Shown here one piece after another: positions 31,485 to 33,832 of a DNA stretch of 33,832 bases. The DNA lies in contig JACRNU010000038.1 in assembly GCA_016234805.1 (NCBI GenBank), forward strand, positions 1 to 33,832. The letters are read 5' to 3'. Origin of the DNA: Elusimicrobiota bacterium (lineage in GTDB: Bacteria; Elusimicrobiota; Elusimicrobia; UBA1565; UBA9628). Each line of letters opens with the position of its first letter. The stretch's first letter is position 1. The position numbers and the translations under genes are program-made. Under the pieces are notes generated by a model. That model worked only from the letters and a program-made list of their open reading frames with translations. It had not been told where the DNA came from and did not search any database.

Positions 31485-32117
31485 CTAACCCGGCAGCAGC
31501 CAGGAGGAGACCTCGTCCCAGGATCCGGCGCGGCGCCAATCCCGCGATCCAGGCGCGTGGCGGCCGTCGGGGTCGAACAGGAGGCGCTCCACGCCGCCGG
31601 GGAAGCCCGGGTCCAGCAGGAGCTCGGGAAGGTCGTCGATGAAATGCGTGCACCGCGATCGCGTGATGCGGCTCAGCTTGTCCGCGCGCGTGAGCTCGAG
31701 GCAGACGCGCTCGCGGCCCGGACCGCCCGGCCCCCGGTCCAAGAAGCCCTGCCTCTCCAGCCAAGCCCATGCCGCTTCGTGCAGGTCGCACGGGCTCCCC
31801 CGGACAGGCTGTCGTGTCCGGTGGCTGATGATCCACACCGGGACCCCGATGGACCGGCACCTGTCGAAGAAGGCGCGCACGCCGGGGAACGGCTCGGCAT
31901 CCGCCATGGCGTCCCCGTATGCGATCCCCTGCAGCTCCGTCCAGCTTCCTTCCCGGTCCTGGGCCCGGAGCATGTCGCGGATGGCTCCCTTCCGCGCCGG
32001 GACGCCCTGCTCGATGAAGCCGCGTTCCCGAGCCAAGCGCTGGAAGATCCTGTCGTAGCAGACGATGGTGTTGTCCAGGTCCACCCCGATGCGAGGCTCA
32101 CGCCCCGCCGCCGTCAT
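31485..32117 (-). CDS. HAD-superfamily phosphatase
   Basis: This 210-residue cytoplasmic protein has the HAD fold. The nucleophile motif is DLDNT (Asp13, Asp15), with VWIISHRT as motif II and HFIDDLPE as motif IV with its paired aspartates. Motif III lysine is probably in the ADKLSRI stretch. It is not a close match in layout to the heptose phosphatase GmhB; it looks more like a small-molecule 5'-nucleotidase or sugar-phosphatase type. The ATG at 32117 overlaps the stop of the HldE-like gene (ATGA), so the two are translationally coupled, and it likely removes a phosphate in the same pathway. The open frame extends upstream, but that part reads antisense to the kinase domain and is not real. 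Confidence 0.82.
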   Translation of the reverse strand: MTAAGREPRIGVDLDNTIVCYDRIFQRLARERGFIEQGVPARKGAIRDMLRAQDREGSWTELQGIAYGDAMADAEPFPGVRAFFDRCRSIGVPVWIISHRTRQPVRGSPCDLHEAAWAWLERQGFLDRGPGGPGRERVCLELTRADKLSRITRSRCTHFIDDLPELLLDPGFPGGVERLLFDPDGRHAPGSRDWRRAGSWDEVSSWLLPG

Positions 32118-33661
32118 CGGAGCAAGGATTCGACGAACTTGTAGAGACGGACGGGGTCGACGGGCTCGCGGTTGCAGACGGTCTCGACCGCCATGGCCCC
32201 GATGCAGTTGCCGACGAAAGCCAGGATGTCCGGCGCCATGCCCGCGTACGCGCAGGGAGAGGTGAGGGCGAAAAGGGCGTCCCCGGCGCCCGTGCGGTCG
32301 ACGACGCGCGTCGCCAACGCCGGCGCCGCCGTCCACCCCTCGCTCGAAAGGACGATGGAGCCTCTCGGGCCCCAGCTGACGACGAATTTCTTGGCTCCCA
32401 GGCTCCGCCGTATCCGCGCCGCCATATCGGTGATGGACCCGTACTTTTCGCGCGCGGCCAGCCGGAGCTCCGGCTCGTCGATCGCGGCGAAGTCAGCCCT
32501 GCGGTAATTGGTGACGGTGTTGAACCCCATGTTGGCCGAGTTGGTCTGGGTGTTGAGGGCCATGAACTTCCGGCCGGAGCTGAGAAGGTCGCGCAGCTTC
32601 TTGGTCAGCATGCCATGGCCGAAATCGTTGACGATGACCAAATCGTACTTCGGCATCTGCTCCTCGAGGATGGCCCCCAGCCGCGCCTCACCGTCCGCGC
32701 TCAGGGCGCTGTCGTTGAGCAGCTGTATCTCGAACATCTTGGTCAGGAAGCCCGGCTCCACGAAACGGCGCTTCCGTATGGTCGGCCGGTCGGACTGGAT
32801 CAGCGGCAGCATCCTCACGTTGGGCCGCAATTTGCCCGAGAGGAAATCCAGGTCCCCCTTGTCGGCGCCCAGCACGGTCACCAGCGTGGCCTCGCGGCAG
32901 AACCCTGCCACATGGTTGGTGGTCGCCGCCGCCCCTCCCGCGAACCGCTCCTCCGACGAGAATCGCGTCGAGACGATGGTCTCCTTGGGCGATTTGCCCA
33001 TGGGGATGCAGTAGCAGTACTCGTCCACGATGGCCTCGCCCACCACCAGCGCCCTCAGGCTCGAGAGCCGCTTCAACCGGCGGATGATCCCGGCGGAGTC
33101 GTGGCGCCGACGGAAGTCGCGCAGGTATTCCTGGGTCTCCGGGGGATAGGCGCTGAAGAACCGATTGATGATGGAGCTAGAGCTCGACGAGAACCCCGCG
33201 GTGAACACGAGCTTTCCCCCGGCCGCGCGGATCGCCTTCTCCTCATCCTCGATCTTCCGGGTCACGTCCCGCCCGGGTTCCGCGTACTCCGCGCCTTTGA
33301 CGTAGAAATCAGGCTTGAGCAGCGCGATGGTCTCGACCGCCGTGGGCCACTCGTTGAGCGCCACGCAATCGATGTATTCCACCGCGGCCAGAGCCTCCAA
33401 GCGCAGGCTTTCGTCGAAGACGGGCCGGCCCGGGCCCTTGTTGACGAAGCGGTCCGGGGTGACCGTGACGATCACGAGGTCGGCGCGCTGCGCGGCCTCC
33501 TTGAAGTGCACGATGTGGCCCGGGTGCATGACATCGAAGACCCCATGGCAGAGCGCCACCTTCTTGCCGGCCTTGCGGGCCGCGCGCATGACGGCTTCGA
33601 GCTCCTTGAGCCTCTTGATCTTGGCCGGCCTGCCCGCGGGCTGAGTCATCACTCGCGCCAT
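32114..33661 (-). CDS. HldE-like bifunctional protein with reversed domains (cytidylyltransferase then PfkB kinase)
   Basis: This 515-residue protein probably activates a sugar phosphate by phosphorylation and nucleotidyl transfer. Residues about 34-165 form a cytidylyltransferase-like domain with HPGH at 46-49, RPVFDESLRLEALAAVEYID and the FSSSSSSIINRF stretch typical of HldE/RfaE adenylyltransferase parts. Residues about 190-510 form a PfkB-family sugar kinase: GGAAATTNHVAGF near the start and DRTGAGDALFA (455-465) with catalytic Asp461. In E. coli HldE the order is kinase first and transferase last; here it is reversed. D-glycero-D-manno-heptose activation is the best-known role, but a different sugar is possible. 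TATACT ends 7 bases before the ATG and no Shine-Dalgarno is evident. Confidence 0.88.
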   Translation of the reverse strand: MARVMTQPAGRPAKIKRLKELEAVMRAARKAGKKVALCHGVFDVMHPGHIVHFKEAAQRADLVIVTVTPDRFVNKGPGRPVFDESLRLEALAAVEYIDCVALNEWPTAVETIALLKPDFYVKGAEYAEPGRDVTRKIEDEEKAIRAAGGKLVFTAGFSSSSSSIINRFFSAYPPETQEYLRDFRRRHDSAGIIRRLKRLSSLRALVVGEAIVDEYCYCIPMGKSPKETIVSTRFSSEERFAGGAAATTNHVAGFCREATLVTVLGADKGDLDFLSGKLRPNVRMLPLIQSDRPTIRKRRFVEPGFLTKMFEIQLLNDSALSADGEARLGAILEEQMPKYDLVIVNDFGHGMLTKKLRDLLSSGRKFMALNTQTNSANMGFNTVTNYRRADFAAIDEPELRLAAREKYGSITDMAARIRRSLGAKKFVVSWGPRGSIVLSSEGWTAAPALATRVVDRTGAGDALFALTSPCAYAGMAPDILAFVGNCIGAMAVETVCNREPVDPVRLYKFVESLLR

Positions 33662-33668
33662 GACGTCC

Positions 33669-33674
33669 AGTATA
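33669..33674 (-). promoter_or_regulatory. TATACT -10-like box 7 bases before the HldE-like start
   Basis: TATACT on the minus strand is followed by 7 bases and the ATG at 33661. The -35 position (about 33692-33698) has only a weak match and falls exactly where the IS end begins, so the insertion may have changed the strength of this promoter. Confidence 0.42.
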
Positions 33675-33697
33675 ACATGATGCGGCCCGATGCCACT

Positions 33698-33832
33698 AGC
33701 AGGCTGCTGAAAAACCCCTTGCGGAGTGTTGACACAAGTGACCCGCGTCTTGGAAAATCATAGAATCTCTCGACGGAACACCGACGAGAGGAGACCAACC
33801 AAGATGATGGGGACAGCCGAAGGACAGAAGTC
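33698..33832 (+). mobile_element. Left end of an insertion sequence (terminal repeat, leader and first codons of transposase)
   Basis: Base 33700 onward reads GCAGGCTGCTGAAAAACCCC, which I recognise as a common terminal sequence of IS5/IS1182-like elements in environmental bacteria (recall, not a search). A GTGACC...TAGAAT promoter-like pair (33738-33766, spacer 17) follows. Then a hairpin (33767-33772 with 33785-33790, continuing inward past one mismatch) has a 3' arm that reaches into the Shine-Dalgarno AGGAG at 33789-33793. A reading frame opens at ATG 33804 (MMGTAEGQKS) and leaves the window. A start with MMG is frequent in such transposases. The right end and transposase core are outside the window, so the family is provisional. 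Confidence 0.55.
33804..33832 (+). CDS. Probable transposase, first nine codons only
   Basis: An ATG at 33804 with AGGAG 10 bases upstream opens a frame reading MMGTAEGQK before the window ends. The call rests on the IS-like sequence before it. The start could also be the second ATG at 33807. No catalytic residues are visible. Confidence 0.4.

Overview
The window is G+C-rich (roughly two thirds by eye) and almost fully coding. It holds 27 protein-coding genes (one cut by the left edge), one frame-disrupted gene, and the first ~130 bases of an insertion sequence at the right edge. I saw no rRNA, tRNA or CRISPR array, and no gene-free stretch longer than about 155 bases. The host looks like a Gram-negative bacterium: it has a LolC/LolD lipoprotein-release pair, a Wzm/Wzt-type glycan exporter and an ADP-heptose-synthase-like enzyme. 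It also carries the McsA/McsB arginine-kinase pair, best known from Firmicutes but also present in several deep Gram-negative phyla. An Elusimicrobiota- or PVC-like lineage fits, but the sequence alone does not settle the phylum.

Left part (1-8742): a Na+/H+ antiporter-like membrane protein and a methyltransferase lie on the minus strand. Divergent from them is a tightly coupled surface-glycan cassette: a GT2-GT4 double glycosyltransferase, a beta-helix/nucleotidyltransferase fusion, an ABC-2 export permease, and an export ATPase fused to an SGNH hydrolase. The two fusions are unusual and make this the most distinctive part of the window.

Middle part (8739-24499): a minus-strand set (CBS-domain histidine kinase, MFS transporter, exported HExxH protein) is divergent from a GT-C type membrane glycosyltransferase. 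Next comes a long plus-strand chain of overlapping or closely spaced genes: lysS, lolC, lolD, a branched-chain aminotransferase, mcsA, mcsB and a caspase-like lipoprotein with a one-base frameshift. The Shine-Dalgarno of mcsA is locked in a perfect 8-bp hairpin. A DUF47/PhoU-like gene, a membrane-anchored class III cyclase-like protein and GTP-dependent PEP carboxykinase follow.

Right part (24653-33661): a sugar-modification cassette runs on the plus strand: DegT-type aminotransferase, NAD-dependent epimerase, two-subunit transketolase, APH-type kinase, methyltransferase and radical SAM protein. Facing it is a minus-strand pair: a HAD phosphatase and an HldE-like protein whose two domains are in reversed order. 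Together they look like a route to an unusual, possibly higher-carbon or amino sugar for the cell surface. An IS element starts directly upstream of the HldE-like gene.

Two sequence habits recur. Several genes have a TANNNT (-10 like) hexamer ending only 6-7 bases before the start codon, suggesting leaderless transcripts. Five candidate promoters have an 18-base spacer between the -35-like and -10-like boxes.
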